DNA of 64,000 bases, from contig CANLOE010000005.1 of the NCBI GenBank assembly GCA_947492745.1, positions 62,001-126,000 of the forward strand, written 5' to 3'. Below, piece by piece: positions 16,938 through 27,237 of the stretch (within the stretch, counting starts at the first letter, position 1; every line of letters starts with the position of its first letter). The notes below the pieces were generated by a model, which worked only from the letters and a program-made list of their open reading frames with translations, was not told the DNA's origin and searched no databases. Origin of the DNA: an uncultured Cyclobacteriaceae bacterium (GTDB lineage Bacteria; Bacteroidota; Bacteroidia; Cytophagales; Cyclobacteriaceae). The position numbers and the translations under genes were made by a program.

Positions 16938-17390
16938 ATGTTTAAGATGATGAAAACCAATAAAAACCATAACGATAATATTTTCAGCAGATTGATAAAC
17001 TTCCTCAAGGAGTTGAACGCCATGATGCCCGTTGAATTTGACGAACTGAACGAAAAACCTGAACTACAGATAAAAACCTTCAAATATTTACTCTGTATTG
17101 GTGATGAAAGTGAGGTATTGCTAAAGAGCAATAAATATATCTCCTTGGTTACATTACTCTCTACACTATCCCAATTCAAACATATCAGCTACTTGAACAA
17201 AGATGTCAATGAACTAAGAGATTTACATCATATCGTGCTGTACTATTTTCCCAAAGCACTTTCAAATCTTCTGGCGGCTTCCATGGGTTACGATTATACC
17301 TTACTGAATGGAGACTTGGCCATAAAATATAGTGCAATGGAAAACGGGGCAGTATCTTTCGCAAAAGACAAACGCGCTTCCTCCTTATAG
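16938..17390 (+). CDS. Hypothetical protein (150 aa)
   Basis: I do not recognise this protein. It begins MFKMMKTNKNHNDNIFSRLI (in-frame ATG alternatives at 16947 and 16950). It is mostly helical in appearance, without signal peptide or membrane segment. The central part IKTFKYLLCIGDESEVLLKS and the later LHHIVLYYFPKALSNLLAAS look like real folded-protein sequence, and the tail is basic and serine-rich. It stands alone between a 330-base spacer and a 690-base gene-free stretch, with no operon partner. The coding call rests on its length and amino-acid composition. Confidence 0.55.
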   Translation: MFKMMKTNKNHNDNIFSRLINFLKELNAMMPVEFDELNEKPELQIKTFKYLLCIGDESEVLLKSNKYISLVTLLSTLSQFKHISYLNKDVNELRDLHHIVLYYFPKALSNLLAASMGYDYTLLNGDLAIKYSAMENGAVSFAKDKRASSL

Positions 17391-18084
17391 TTTTGATAAC
17401 TGTGAAATAGGTTGTCAAGAGACCTTTTTGTTTATGGAAAAATGAATACGGTAGGGGTTGTTCGAAAGGGTCATTCGTGCTATGGATAGCAAATGCGGTG
17501 TTCATCTCAGGTGGTGAAAAGTTTTCCTATTGTAGGATAAAGGATAGGGGAATTAAAAGGTCTCACGCGCCTTTATCAGTAATAGTTATGTCTCTTGGTC
17601 CTAAAACCATAGTATAACCTGTATCTTTACCTGTTCGGCCATTACTCTCTTGTGGTCGTCATCGGAGCATCGATAGATAATGGCAATCCCAATAGGGGCG
17701 GATTTCTCAGAGATTGTTTTGATGATACCTTTACACTGTGTTATCGCTGATTCAAAGGATAGACTTTGAGAATGTCAATGCTGTACGAGGAGATTTTATT
17801 TCAGGATCATGCATTTGATACGCTTTGTGGTTTTTCATGCCATCAGAGTTCATGAAATTTGGTTCGATAGTTATTGATGAACTGAGCCATAGGAGCACTC
17901 ACAGCAAAGAATAAAGTGGAAAAAGTATTTCTTTTGAAATGGATACGGTTCGCCTGCGAATTTTATGATATGTCCTTTAGAAATCAATAAATGCGCCTAA
18001 AGACAAAAAATATAGTTTATAACTTCTCATAACGTAAGACCGAATATTTCAGAATTGAACATTTTGACAATATTTCACAATGGT
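17391..18084. other. Gene-free stretch before tamB
   Basis: No convincing reading frame, RNA gene or element of families A-G was found. Short frames on the minus strand (up to about 99 codons) overlap the preceding gene and look like shadows. The stretch may contain eroded coding sequence. The promoter of tamB should lie near 18000-18080, but no TAnnTTTG box was seen. Confidence 0.4.
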
Positions 18085-21000
18085 ATGAACCAAAAAAAAA
18101 TCAAAAAGATATTGCTTAAATTCTTGAAGGTCATCGGTTGGTCCATCGGTTCACTGATTGTATTGCTGCTGCTACTTATCCTGCTCATTCGTCTCCCAGC
18201 GGTCCAGTCAAAAATAGTCACGGCCCTGACCGACTACGTTCAGAAAAAAACGGATACCGTGGTGACCTTGGACCGCGCCTACATCTCTTTTTTTACAGCT
18301 CTGACCCTAGAAGAGCTGTATGTAGAAACCCCGGAAGGGGACACGCTGGTCTATTTGGGTGAGCTGGATGTGAGTACCAATTTGCTGAGCCTGCTGGACA
18401 ATGAAATCAATCTGTCCCATATAGAACTTCATCGAGCTACTATCAATCTACGTCGCCCAACAGTCAATGGAGATTTCAATTATAACTTTCTCATAGAGGC
18501 TTTTGCCGCTGAGGATAGCACCGCCACTGAAGAGAGCGGTGCAGCTTGGGCCATCGAAGTGGGTAATGTGCACCTACAGGACATCCATTTGGTCTATGAA
18601 GATGCCCTCAGCGGACTCAAGGCGGCATCCCATATCAAAGCGATAGAAGCGGAAGTTGAGGTTTCTGACATCGAGCGAATGGCCTTTGAAGTGGAAACAC
18701 TGGGTATCCATGGGGTTCGGGGGAGCCTGTACCTTTGGGAGCCGGACGTGCCCGCTTCCCTAGTGGAAAAAGAAGCCCTTACCGAGACCGACGAAAATGT
18801 CTCCAGTGGCTTTGCTCTTGCACTTGAACAATTGGCGATACAGGATGTCCGATTTACCTATAATGACTCCAGCCAGCGACAAACATTGGATGTCGCATTG
18901 GGTTCGTGGCAAACGGAAGGTGCCGCTTTTGAAAGTTCCCGACAATTGGTACGAGCTGAGCTTATCGCACTGGCCAATAGTGATATACACTATCATCAAA
19001 AAGAAACAATAGCACAGGACAAAGACAGTCTGATGACGACTACCGAGTCGGCACCGATGGATAATGACTCACTTTCGGAGGCGACCCTACCTTGGCAGGT
19101 CTCCATAGGCAAACTACGATTGGAAAAGAACAGCCTTCGTTATGATGATGATAATGCTGCCCCTCTTGAGGAAGGCTTTGACCCTAAGCATATATTCCTG
19201 AACCCTGTAACACTACTGGTCAATGCCATCGAATACAAAGGGGAAACAGCCAGCTTGCAGATGGAGCAGTTTCATATCTCGGACAAAAGCGGGCTGACCA
19301 TAACGCAACTGGCCGCTTCGGTAGGCCTAGAACCCCAGGGCCTGAACATCGACAATCTGGTTTTCAGTACCCCGCACAGTCATCTGGAATCCACTTTGTC
19401 CATGACCTTTCCCGGCCTCGATGAGATAATGGATAGACCTGAGGACACACAACTGAGCTTTCTACTGGAAAATACCACTTTGGCCGTTCAGGATCTATTG
19501 TATTTCCAGCCTGATATTTTGGACAGTCTCCCTCTACAAAATGCAGAAGAACTTGCCCTATCACTGGCCATACAGGCCAGTGGTAGTATGGAAAATCTAA
19601 AATTGGATAAGGTCAAGGTCCGACTGGAAGATGCCTTACAGCTGGAAGTCGAGGGCCGTCTGGATTTCCCTTTGGACATGGAGCACCTGTCCTTTACCAT
19701 CGACCCTTTGCGTCTGGACATGAACACCAAGTCGCTACAGGCCTGGCTGCCCGATAGCCTCCTGCCACAATCACTACGCCTACCTCCAAATGTAGCACTG
19801 AATACTATAGCGAAAGGCGATCTGCACCAGATCAAGGCCGACGGGGGTCTCGCTTCTTCTTTCGGGGACATGACCTTTATCGCTTCCTATCAGGATAGTA
19901 TGGCTGGAGCCTTATCCTACAGCGCGCAGTTGGGCCTACAAGGCATGGACTTAGGGAAAATACTCCGGATGGACAGCACCTTGGGCAAACTGCACCTTTC
20001 TGCTTCTGCCAAAGGGCGTACCGTTGCGGATGGCCTGCTGGACCATCGTATCAAAGTGAACATGAAATCTCTGGACTACAATGATTATGAATATACCGAC
20101 CTATTGTTGAAAGGTAGTCTGCTGGGTTCTGAGTTCGACGGAAAGCTGCACTATGCAGATTCCAGTCTGGCCTTTGACTATAAGGGAGTAGTGGACTTCA
20201 ACGATACACTGCCCTCTATCGATTTTACCTTTGATCTACGTAAGGCGGATTTGCAGGCCCTGAATTTCTACGACTCTCTGATGAAAGTCCGCTTGCGCAT
20301 CTCTGCCGATCTACAGACTGACCGAAAAGAGCGGTTGGAGGGCAATCTGTCCCTTCGCGATTTTTCGATACAGAAAAGCGATCGTTTTTATGATGTGGAC
20401 TCCCTACTCTTTGTTTCGGTCCGCGAAGAGCGCCGCAAAAAGATAAATATCGACTCCGATATCATGAACATCAGCTTCGAAGGGACCATGCACCCGCTGG
20501 AACTGCCCAAAACACTTCAGAAACATGTCCGCCCCTACTTGGGCTTACCGGATACCCTGAACGCTGCCACACCACGTGAAGATTTCAAATTTGATATCAC
20601 CGTGACAGACCCTTCACTTTTCACCGATATACTTGTGCCTGGCCTTGACTCCCTGGAAGTGGCGACCATCGCAGGAGAGTTTGACAGCGGGCTGGATATT
20701 CTTCGACTTACCGTAGATATACCAAAACTGAGCTACAGCGGTATGGTGTTCGACTCTCTGAATGTGGACATCAATGGCGAGCAGGAACAGCTCAGTGCCA
20801 TAATCCGCAACCGTGCACTCAAGAGCGGTGATTTTGCCATTCTCAAAACAGAACTGGCCTATCTGGTGCGCAAAGGCCAAAGGGAATTTCACGTACGTCT
20901 GCCCTATGAGGTGGACAGCACCGAACTCCGAAACTTGGACATCTCCGGAGAAATCATCAAAGACAGTACAGGGATACAACTAGACCTAGCGCCCGAAATC

Positions 21001-23058
21001 GTCCTAGGACAGAAAGTATGGGCAGTCGCTTCCGAGCATCAACTAAAATATACGAAGAAGGGCCTGTTGCTTCAAGCAGTATCCTTCACCCATGATACTG
21101 AGCGGATCGGTGTTGATACGGATGCGGATTCCGTGATTCAGCTGAGCTTTGACAATTTTTCCCTAGCCGCTATCGGCAGCTTACTTTCCGATAGCCTACC
21201 CTTGATTTCGGGAGGGCTGAACGGTACCGCTTCCTTGAATACCAAGTCCACGACGGACTGGAACTGGCGCAGTACAATCAGTATAGAGGATCTGGCCTAT
21301 CAGACGGTGCCACTGGGCAATCTCTCCGCGAAAATAGCCGATAAGAACCAATCCTACAACGCCGAGATAGCACTGAGTGGTGCAAACGACTTGAAAACAA
21401 AGATGGTCTATCGCTATGGTGACGAGCCTTACCTGGACCTCAACGCCTCCCTGAATCACTTTGACCTACACTCCCTACAGCCTTTTATCGATGACTTCTG
21501 CGATGACATGCAAGGGAAGCTGACAGGAGAGGTCAGGACCGAAGGTTCTCTGGAAAAACCGGACATCGATGGGAATCTTCGGTTTCAAGAGGCCAAATTT
21601 CATCTCAATATGTTGAACGTGGATTTTCTGATGGACGATGAACAGATTACTTTCAACAGAGAATCCATACTGATGGACAATTTCACCATAAAAGACGAAA
21701 AAGGTCAGGCACTGCGTATCGATGGAAAACTGGGACTGGAGGACATCGGTAATATCGGCCTGGACCTACGTCTCAATGCCGATGATTTCATGGTCATGAA
21801 CAGCAGCAAAGAAGACAGTGACCTCTACTATGGAAAGGTACTCATCGATAGCAAAATGGAAATCAAGGGAGATCAGGCGCTACCCAAAATCAATGGTGAC
21901 CTAAAAATCATCGAAGGCTCCGAACTAACGTATGTCATCCCACAGGATGGCGGAGATGCCCTACAGGCAGAGGGTATTGTGGAGTTTTATGATGCCAGTC
22001 TGGAAAAAGATACTTTTTTTGATACGGTGAAAATGGACGCAAAGGATACATTGGGCAGTACCCTTCAGGGTTTCAGCCTGAGTACGAATATCAGTGTAGA
22101 CGAAAAGTCTTTGTTCAAAATCATTATCGATCCTATCACGGGCGATCAGTTGACCATTCGTGGCAACGGCGACCTTGCCTTTAGCCTGTCGGCCTTGGGC
22201 GACATGAGATTATCGGGCCGCTACCAGATAGCATCGGGCGATTATCGGTTGAACTTCTATAGCTTGGTCAAGCGCAGGTTCGATATTCTGGAGGGCAGTA
22301 GTATCGCATGGACGGGCGATGTACTAGAGGCCGATATGGACATCACCGCACAATACCGATTGGAAACATCGCCTCCCTTGGCCCGGAATCTGAGACCGCT
22401 CCCTTTTTTGGTCAATATCAATCTGGACGGCTCATTGTTGAAACCCGAAATCAGCTTCGACCTGGGCATGCCCGAGTCCATACAGCGGCAGTACAGCCAA
22501 GTATACAACCGACTACAGAGCATCAATCAGCAACAGACCGAACTGAACAAACAGGTTTTTTCCCTTATCGTACTGAACAGTTTTATGATGGAGAGCAATA
22601 CCTCCGTCTCCGCCGAAGGCAGGGCACGCAGCAGTGTGAGCCAGATACTATCTCAACAGCTCAACAAGCTTTCCAATAAAATAGAAGGTGTCAACCTGAG
22701 CCTGGACCTGAACTCTTACGAAACCCTTAACGAAGGGGATGCTACGGGACAAACGGACCTGGAACTGGGCCTGTCGAAAACCTTTCTGGACAACCGCCTC
22801 TCCATCAAACTTTCGGGCAATGTGAATCTGGAGGGGCAGGAAAACGCCTCTAATGATTTTTCGGACATCGCAGGGGATCTTGTCCTAGAGTACAAACTGA
22901 CCGAGGACGGGCGCTACCGGTTAAAGGGTTTCCGAGAGAAAAACTACGACGGCCTCATACAGGAGGAAGTTGTGGAAACGGGTGTGGGCATCATCATGGT
23001 CCGTGACTATAATGCCTTCAAAGAGTTATTTTCTATCAAAAACAAAGAGAATCAGTGA
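18085..23058 (+). CDS. tamB: TamB/DUF490 translocation and assembly module protein
   Basis: A protein of about 1657 residues from the ATG at 18085 (MNQKKIKKILLKFLK); a TTG ten codons earlier is also in frame but looks less natural. A single N-terminal membrane anchor (WSIGSLIVLLLLLILLIRLP) is followed by a very long run of beta-strand repeats typical of AsmA/TamB lipid-transfer tubes that span the periplasm. The C-terminal 350 residues form the DUF490 domain, with the typical ENTFL-like 'LEADMDITAQYRLETSPPL' and 'QSINQQQTELNKQVFSLIVL' regions. TamB works with an Omp85 partner in outer-membrane lipid transport and protein assembly. The partner gene overlaps the stop codon, so the two are translationally coupled. 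Confidence 0.94.
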   Translation: MNQKKIKKILLKFLKVIGWSIGSLIVLLLLLILLIRLPAVQSKIVTALTDYVQKKTDTVVTLDRAYISFFTALTLEELYVETPEGDTLVYLGELDVSTNLLSLLDNEINLSHIELHRATINLRRPTVNGDFNYNFLIEAFAAEDSTATEESGAAWAIEVGNVHLQDIHLVYEDALSGLKAASHIKAIEAEVEVSDIERMAFEVETLGIHGVRGSLYLWEPDVPASLVEKEALTETDENVSSGFALALEQLAIQDVRFTYNDSSQRQTLDVALGSWQTEGAAFESSRQLVRAELIALANSDIHYHQKETIAQDKDSLMTTTESAPMDNDSLSEATLPWQVSIGKLRLEKNSLRYDDDNAAPLEEGFDPKHIFLNPVTLLVNAIEYKGETASLQMEQFHISDKSGLTITQLAASVGLEPQGLNIDNLVFSTPHSHLESTLSMTFPGLDEIMDRPEDTQLSFLLENTTLAVQDLLYFQPDILDSLPLQNAEELALSLAIQASGSMENLKLDKVKVRLEDALQLEVEGRLDFPLDMEHLSFTIDPLRLDMNTKSLQAWLPDSLLPQSLRLPPNVALNTIAKGDLHQIKADGGLASSFGDMTFIASYQDSMAGALSYSAQLGLQGMDLGKILRMDSTLGKLHLSASAKGRTVADGLLDHRIKVNMKSLDYNDYEYTDLLLKGSLLGSEFDGKLHYADSSLAFDYKGVVDFNDTLPSIDFTFDLRKADLQALNFYDSLMKVRLRISADLQTDRKERLEGNLSLRDFSIQKSDRFYDVDSLLFVSVREERRKKINIDSDIMNISFEGTMHPLELPKTLQKHVRPYLGLPDTLNAATPREDFKFDITVTDPSLFTDILVPGLDSLEVATIAGEFDSGLDILRLTVDIPKLSYSGMVFDSLNVDINGEQEQLSAIIRNRALKSGDFAILKTELAYLVRKGQREFHVRLPYEVDSTELRNLDISGEIIKDSTGIQLDLAPEIVLGQKVWAVASEHQLKYTKKGLLLQAVSFTHDTERIGVDTDADSVIQLSFDNFSLAAIGSLLSDSLPLISGGLNGTASLNTKSTTDWNWRSTISIEDLAYQTVPLGNLSAKIADKNQSYNAEIALSGANDLKTKMVYRYGDEPYLDLNASLNHFDLHSLQPFIDDFCDDMQGKLTGEVRTEGSLEKPDIDGNLRFQEAKFHLNMLNVDFLMDDEQITFNRESILMDNFTIKDEKGQALRIDGKLGLEDIGNIGLDLRLNADDFMVMNSSKEDSDLYYGKVLIDSKMEIKGDQALPKINGDLKIIEGSELTYVIPQDGGDALQAEGIVEFYDASLEKDTFFDTVKMDAKDTLGSTLQGFSLSTNISVDEKSLFKIIIDPITGDQLTIRGNGDLAFSLSALGDMRLSGRYQIASGDYRLNFYSLVKRRFDILEGSSIAWTGDVLEADMDITAQYRLETSPPLARNLRPLPFLVNINLDGSLLKPEISFDLGMPESIQRQYSQVYNRLQSINQQQTELNKQVFSLIVLNSFMMESNTSVSAEGRARSSVSQILSQQLNKLSNKIEGVNLSLDLNSYETLNEGDATGQTDLELGLSKTFLDNRLSIKLSGNVNLEGQENASNDFSDIAGDLVLEYKLTEDGRYRLKGFREKNYDGLIQEEVVETGVGIIMVRDYNAFKELFSIKNKENQ

Positions 23059-25445
23059 TGATCATCCACTTATATAGAAAGCATTTTCCCATCCCATTGT
23101 TTGGATGTACCGTCTGTATACTGCTCTGTTGTCTATCTTCCTGTCGAGGCACAAAACACTTGGCGGAAGGTGAGAAACTGTACGGTGGTCATGAGTTTGT
23201 TTTTGAAGGTAAGGACTCCAAGGGGCATCAGGATATTTTGCGGCAAGACTTCCAAGAATTCACAAAACCCGAACCCAATGATAAACTACTGGGCTCCCGA
23301 CCTCGGGTCTGGTTCCATAATATAGCAGGAACACCCAAAAAGGATAAAGGTTTCCGTCACTGGCTAAAATACAAAATCGGGAGAAAACCCGTGCTGCTCA
23401 GTGATGTCCCTCTCTATAGAACAAGACAAAACCTGACTCAGGCACTGAAAAATAGGGGGTTTTTTCAAGGCAGGGTGACTTCGAAAATCAAAAAGGAAAA
23501 GAAAAAAGTAGCGAAAGTCAGGTATTTTCTGAAAACAGGTCCAAGGTACCGCTACAATGATATCCAATGGCATAAAGGTGACGATAAACTTTCTCAACAC
23601 ATCCGTGCGCTTTCGAAACAATCCGTGGTGGAAGAAGGTACTTTTTATGATCTCGAAAAACTATCCGAAGAAAGGGTACGCCTCCGTAAAGAGCTCCGTG
23701 ATATAGGGTATTATTATTTTGACGATGAGTTTCTACTCTTTAAAGCGGACAGTACCATAGGTGAACAACAAGTAGTACTTCATTCGAAAATCAAGCAGGG
23801 CACTCCTCGGGAAGCCTATCAAAAGTATCGTATAGGAAATGTGATGGCCACCATAGAAAGTGACGCTCCTACCGAAGAGGAAGTACGGGACAGTCTTGAC
23901 AATGGCACTACAACGTCTACAGCCAAAATAGATAGTCTAAAGACAATGAACCTGATACAAAGTAGCGAGGAGGCTGTCCAGTTCAAACCAAAGGTCATCA
24001 CCAAAGCCGTCCAACTGACTCCAGGGGATTATTATAATCGCGAAGACCATGACCTGAGCATCGACCGACTCGTAGGCCTCAATGTTTTTCGTTATGTCAA
24101 CATGGCCTTTACGCCGAGTGGGGATAGTACCCTGGATGCCACTATACGCCTGCTCCCTTATCCCAAGAAATCCCTACAGGTAGAACTGCAAATGGTATCC
24201 AAGTCCAACAACTTTGTAGGACCACAGTTACAGTCTACTTTTCTGAACAGAAATACCTTCAAAGGAGCGGAGCTTTTCGAGTTAAGCCTCTCGGCTGCCG
24301 CCGAGACACAGATCAATGGGCAGCAACAGGGTCTGCTCAATGCTTTTGAACTCGGTGCTTCAGCGGCCCTGTATTTCCCGAGGTTCATCACTCCTTTCAC
24401 CATTGACTTCAAGAGCAATCACTTCGTCCCACAAACCAAGGTCAAACTGGGTTTCAAGCTTCTGAGAAGGTTGAATTTCTATGAACTGCGCTCCGCCACA
24501 CTCGGTTTCGGTTATTTGTGGAACGAAACCATTACCAAACGTCATAAGCTATTGCCCATAAATATCAATTATGTACAACTCAACAATACTTCGGAGAGCT
24601 TCCGGACGCTACTGGAGAACAACCCTTTCCTACGGCAGAGTTTTGAAGAGCAGTTCATTCTGGGACTCCAGTATTCCTATTACTTCAACTCTAAGGCCAA
24701 GGAGAAGAACAAAAAGAAACGGCATAATTTTTATTTTAACGGAAATGTCGATATTTCCGGAAACTTAGCGCACCTAATTCAATCACAACTGAACGATAAG
24801 CCCGGTACTACAGAGGAGAAATTCACTCTGTTCGGAGAGACCTATGCACAATATGTGAGGGGCGATGTGGACTTTCGGTACTACCATCGACTGGACAGGA
24901 ACAATACCATCGCTTCCCGTCTGATCCTAGGGGCCGCACGTGCTTTTGGCAACTCCGAGGTCGTACCTTTTATCAAGCAGTTCTCCATCGGTGGCAGTAA
25001 CAGCCTACGGGCTTTCCGTGCTCGCTCCGTAGGTCCGGGAGGTTATGCCGTCCCCGATTCTCTGGCAGGGAACAATGCCCTCATCGATCAAGGCGGCGAA
25101 ATCAAAATGGAATTCAACCTAGAACATCGCTTTACACTGTTAGGCGCTTTAAAAGGAGCTATTTTTACCGATATCGGTAATATCTGGACGTTCAAGGAAG
25201 ATCCCAGCCGACTGAACTCTGCTTTTTTATTAGAGAACTTCCTGGACGATATGGCCATAGGTACGGGGCTGGGGATACGCTATGACTCGGATTTTTTTGT
25301 GGTACGCTTCGATATGGCCTTTCCGCTAAAGGTTCCCGGCCTACCGACATCGCAGCGCTGGGTCATCGATGAGGTCGCTATCCGTGATAAAAAGTGGCGT
25401 CGCGATAACCTGATCTTCAACATAGCCATTGGGTATCCTTTTTGA
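23058..25445 (+). CDS. tamL: Lipidated Omp85/TamA-like outer membrane protein (TamL type)
   Basis: A 795-residue protein from the ATG at 23058 (a GTG precedes it by one codon). The N-terminus is a lipoprotein signal with LLCCLSSC, so Cys29 would be lipidated. POTRA-like repeats follow (about 100-330) with TGPRYRYNDIQWHKGD and LTPGDYYNREDHDLSIDRLV. A C-terminal 16-strand barrel has IGGSNSLRAFRARSVGPGGY near residues 645-664 (the VRGF-like motif of loop 6) and an aromatic end IAIGYPF. Lipidated TamA proteins paired with TamB are known from Bacteroidota as TamL. The ATG overlaps the tamB stop in ATGA, so both are made from one message. Confidence 0.9.
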   Translation: MIIHLYRKHFPIPLFGCTVCILLCCLSSCRGTKHLAEGEKLYGGHEFVFEGKDSKGHQDILRQDFQEFTKPEPNDKLLGSRPRVWFHNIAGTPKKDKGFRHWLKYKIGRKPVLLSDVPLYRTRQNLTQALKNRGFFQGRVTSKIKKEKKKVAKVRYFLKTGPRYRYNDIQWHKGDDKLSQHIRALSKQSVVEEGTFYDLEKLSEERVRLRKELRDIGYYYFDDEFLLFKADSTIGEQQVVLHSKIKQGTPREAYQKYRIGNVMATIESDAPTEEEVRDSLDNGTTTSTAKIDSLKTMNLIQSSEEAVQFKPKVITKAVQLTPGDYYNREDHDLSIDRLVGLNVFRYVNMAFTPSGDSTLDATIRLLPYPKKSLQVELQMVSKSNNFVGPQLQSTFLNRNTFKGAELFELSLSAAAETQINGQQQGLLNAFELGASAALYFPRFITPFTIDFKSNHFVPQTKVKLGFKLLRRLNFYELRSATLGFGYLWNETITKRHKLLPININYVQLNNTSESFRTLLENNPFLRQSFEEQFILGLQYSYYFNSKAKEKNKKKRHNFYFNGNVDISGNLAHLIQSQLNDKPGTTEEKFTLFGETYAQYVRGDVDFRYYHRLDRNNTIASRLILGAARAFGNSEVVPFIKQFSIGGSNSLRAFRARSVGPGGYAVPDSLAGNNALIDQGGEIKMEFNLEHRFTLLGALKGAIFTDIGNIWTFKEDPSRLNSAFLLENFLDDMAIGTGLGIRYDSDFFVVRFDMAFPLKVPGLPTSQRWVIDEVAIRDKKWRRDNLIFNIAIGYPF

Positions 25446-25625
25446 TAGAAATCCAATGAAAAGCATGTCATATTGTCATCTTTTTTTTTATCCCAATACC
25501 CTTGAGAGCTACTCCAAGCCCTAGGGTAATTAGAAACAAAGACATAATGTCACAGCCCTTAGCATAGTGCCGTATCCGGAATATTCTTTGATACTATCAC
25601 TACCGAATATCAAAATAAGGTATAA

Positions 25626-25784
25626 TACAAATTTAGGTTTTAAATGTCGTATAAGATTCCGCGGGTCATTTTGTTTCAATCAAGGCGAGAACCGCAGGAA
25701 TAGCAGCGCTATCCCGAGGATTGTCAACGCAGAGTGAAGCAAAATGAACAGGAAGATAGGCGATAGTTGAAAGCTAAGTTTGTA
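25626..25784 (-). mobile_element. Palindromic element family A, copy A5 (159 bp)
   Basis: Reverse orientation, flanked by TAA (25623-25625, 25785-25787). The arms and centre match other copies. It lies in the 520-base spacer between tamL and the Hsp20 gene. The rest of that spacer holds nothing recognisable. Confidence 0.87.
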
Positions 25785-25967
25785 TAAATAGCCTGTATCC
25801 TTTGATACGCTTGGTCCGTATAAAAAAGCGAAAAGGATATCGGGATGGTCTCCGCTACGGTATTTCCTATGGGAAATGCTGGATTTCTACTGAGATTAGC
25901 GATGGCTTAAGACCATACCTGTATTGATTTTCAAGTAGTAGATGTTTCATATTAAATAGAAAAAACC

Positions 25968-26414
25968 ATGACACTAGTAAGATTAAACCAAGACATGTTT
26001 CCGTCATTCAACGGTCTATTTGACAATTTCTTCAGTACCGAACTCAACGATTGGAGACGAAACAATTTTTCGCAGGACAACAGTACCCTGCCGCAGGTCA
26101 ACATCAAAGAAACAAAAGATAGCTTTGAAGTGGAAATGGCCGCTCCAGGGATGGATAAAGACAATTTCGACATACAATTGGACCATCAGTTACTGACCAT
26201 TATTTCACAAAAGGAGAGCCGCGAACAAGTGGAGAATGAAAATTATACCAAAAGAGAGTTCAACTACAGTTCTTTCCAGCGCTCCTTCCACCTACCCGAC
26301 AGTGCTAATGCCGATGAGATATCGGCCAGCTATCGTGAGGGCATCCTATGCATCTCCATTCCCAAAAAAGAAGAAGCAAAGCCAAGAGCCGCGAAGAGCA
26401 TCGCTATCGCCTGA
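25968..26414 (+). CDS. Hsp20/alpha-crystallin small heat shock protein
   Basis: A 148-residue ATP-independent chaperone that binds unfolding proteins in the cytoplasm. The N-terminal arm (MTLVRLNQDMFPSFNGLFDN) is followed by the alpha-crystallin domain (about 45-135), with PQVNIKETKDSFEVEMAAPG, the conserved 'pG..k.d..i' strand and ASYREGILCISIPKKEEAK, the 'a.y.nGvL.v.iPk' signature. The C-terminal IAIA extension resembles the I-x-I dimer-linking motif. Length is standard. The gene is monocistronic. A mirrored stem (GAGCTAATA/TATTAGCTC, 26576-26600) lies 160 bases downstream without a T tract. No regulatory repeat was identified. Confidence 0.93.
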   Translation: MTLVRLNQDMFPSFNGLFDNFFSTELNDWRRNNFSQDNSTLPQVNIKETKDSFEVEMAAPGMDKDNFDIQLDHQLLTIISQKESREQVENENYTKREFNYSSFQRSFHLPDSANADEISASYREGILCISIPKKEEAKPRAAKSIAIA

Positions 26415-26573
26415 GTGCTGGAGTGATGGTCCCAAAGCCGTCCCTTGGTCGTAGGTGAGCCATGCCTATTCCTGCACCTTCGAAAAATGAGAAGGGACGA
26501 TTGGAACTGCCCGTCCTGACGAAGGTCATCGATGGTCCGGTGTTTCGGGAATATCATACTTACTCACTGACAA

Positions 26574-26600
26574 TGGAGCTAATATTGCGGTATTAGCTCT
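26574..26600. repeat. Inverted repeat downstream of the Hsp20 gene
   Basis: GGAGCTAATA and TATTAGCTC flank a short loop TTGCGG (stem about 9 bp). No T run follows, so a terminator role is doubtful. The surrounding 26415-26880 stretch contains no recognisable gene. Confidence 0.4.
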
Positions 26601-26882
26601 ATGGATAGCTTCCTTCATGATATGCCATCGTATCGTTGGAAGTATCCTGTTGCCCTTTGGAACCGGTCCCATACTACTCTGGTACGACGAAGGGCCAGCA
26701 GGTAGTAAACCCTATGAAGTAGGTACGGGAATCCCATCGCAAAAGATTACTTGAGAAATGAACATCATCGAGAAAGTAATTCGCATAAATAGATGTCTTT
26801 ACTGCGAATTCCATGCGATGATTCAAAATCAATACCGACCAAATGAAAACGAAAGAGATGCAATTCAAAACAGTCTCTCTTA

Positions 26883-27210
26883 TACAAATTTAGGTTTCAA
26901 ATGTCGTATAAGATTGCGCGGGTCATTTTTTTCGATCAAAGCGAGAAGCGCAGGGATAGTGGCGCCATCCCGAGGATTGTCAACGCAGAGTGAAGCAAAA
27001 TGAACAGGAAGATAGGCGATTTTAAACCCGAATCATGCATTGGAAAATCTACTGCGAATCTAAATAGCTGCAAATCAGTAAAGTGAATGCGTTTTTCGAA
27101 TTCACCATAGCGGTGCTATGCTGAACCCGATAAAACACCCTGATGTATTGCTTTTTAAACCCTCATAACTAAGTTCCAACGCATGATCTGGGTTAAAAGC
27201 TAAGTTTGCA
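26883..27210 (-). mobile_element. Palindromic element family A, copy A6, interrupted by element C3
   Basis: The A arms run 26883-27021 and 27198-27210, with a TTA duplication (26880-26882, 27211-27213). A complete C element is inserted near the right end. The end box TAAGTTTG (27201-27208) lies about 30 bases before the HtrA gene start and may act as its -7 promoter box. Confidence 0.85.
27027..27192 (+). mobile_element. Palindromic element family C, copy C3 (166 bp), nested in A6
   Basis: Ends are CCCGAATCATGC and GCATGATCTGGG and the centre ACCATAGCGGTGCTATGCTG. A perfect TTAAA duplication (27022-27026, 27193-27197) uses the A-element sequence TTTAAA as target. Confidence 0.88.
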
Positions 27211-27237
27211 TTACTTAATCAAAGAAAATAAAATACA

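Noticed and set aside
17206-17505. 99-codon minus-strand frame
   Set aside because: It overlaps the better supported plus-strand gene ending at 17390 and has no protein-like features.
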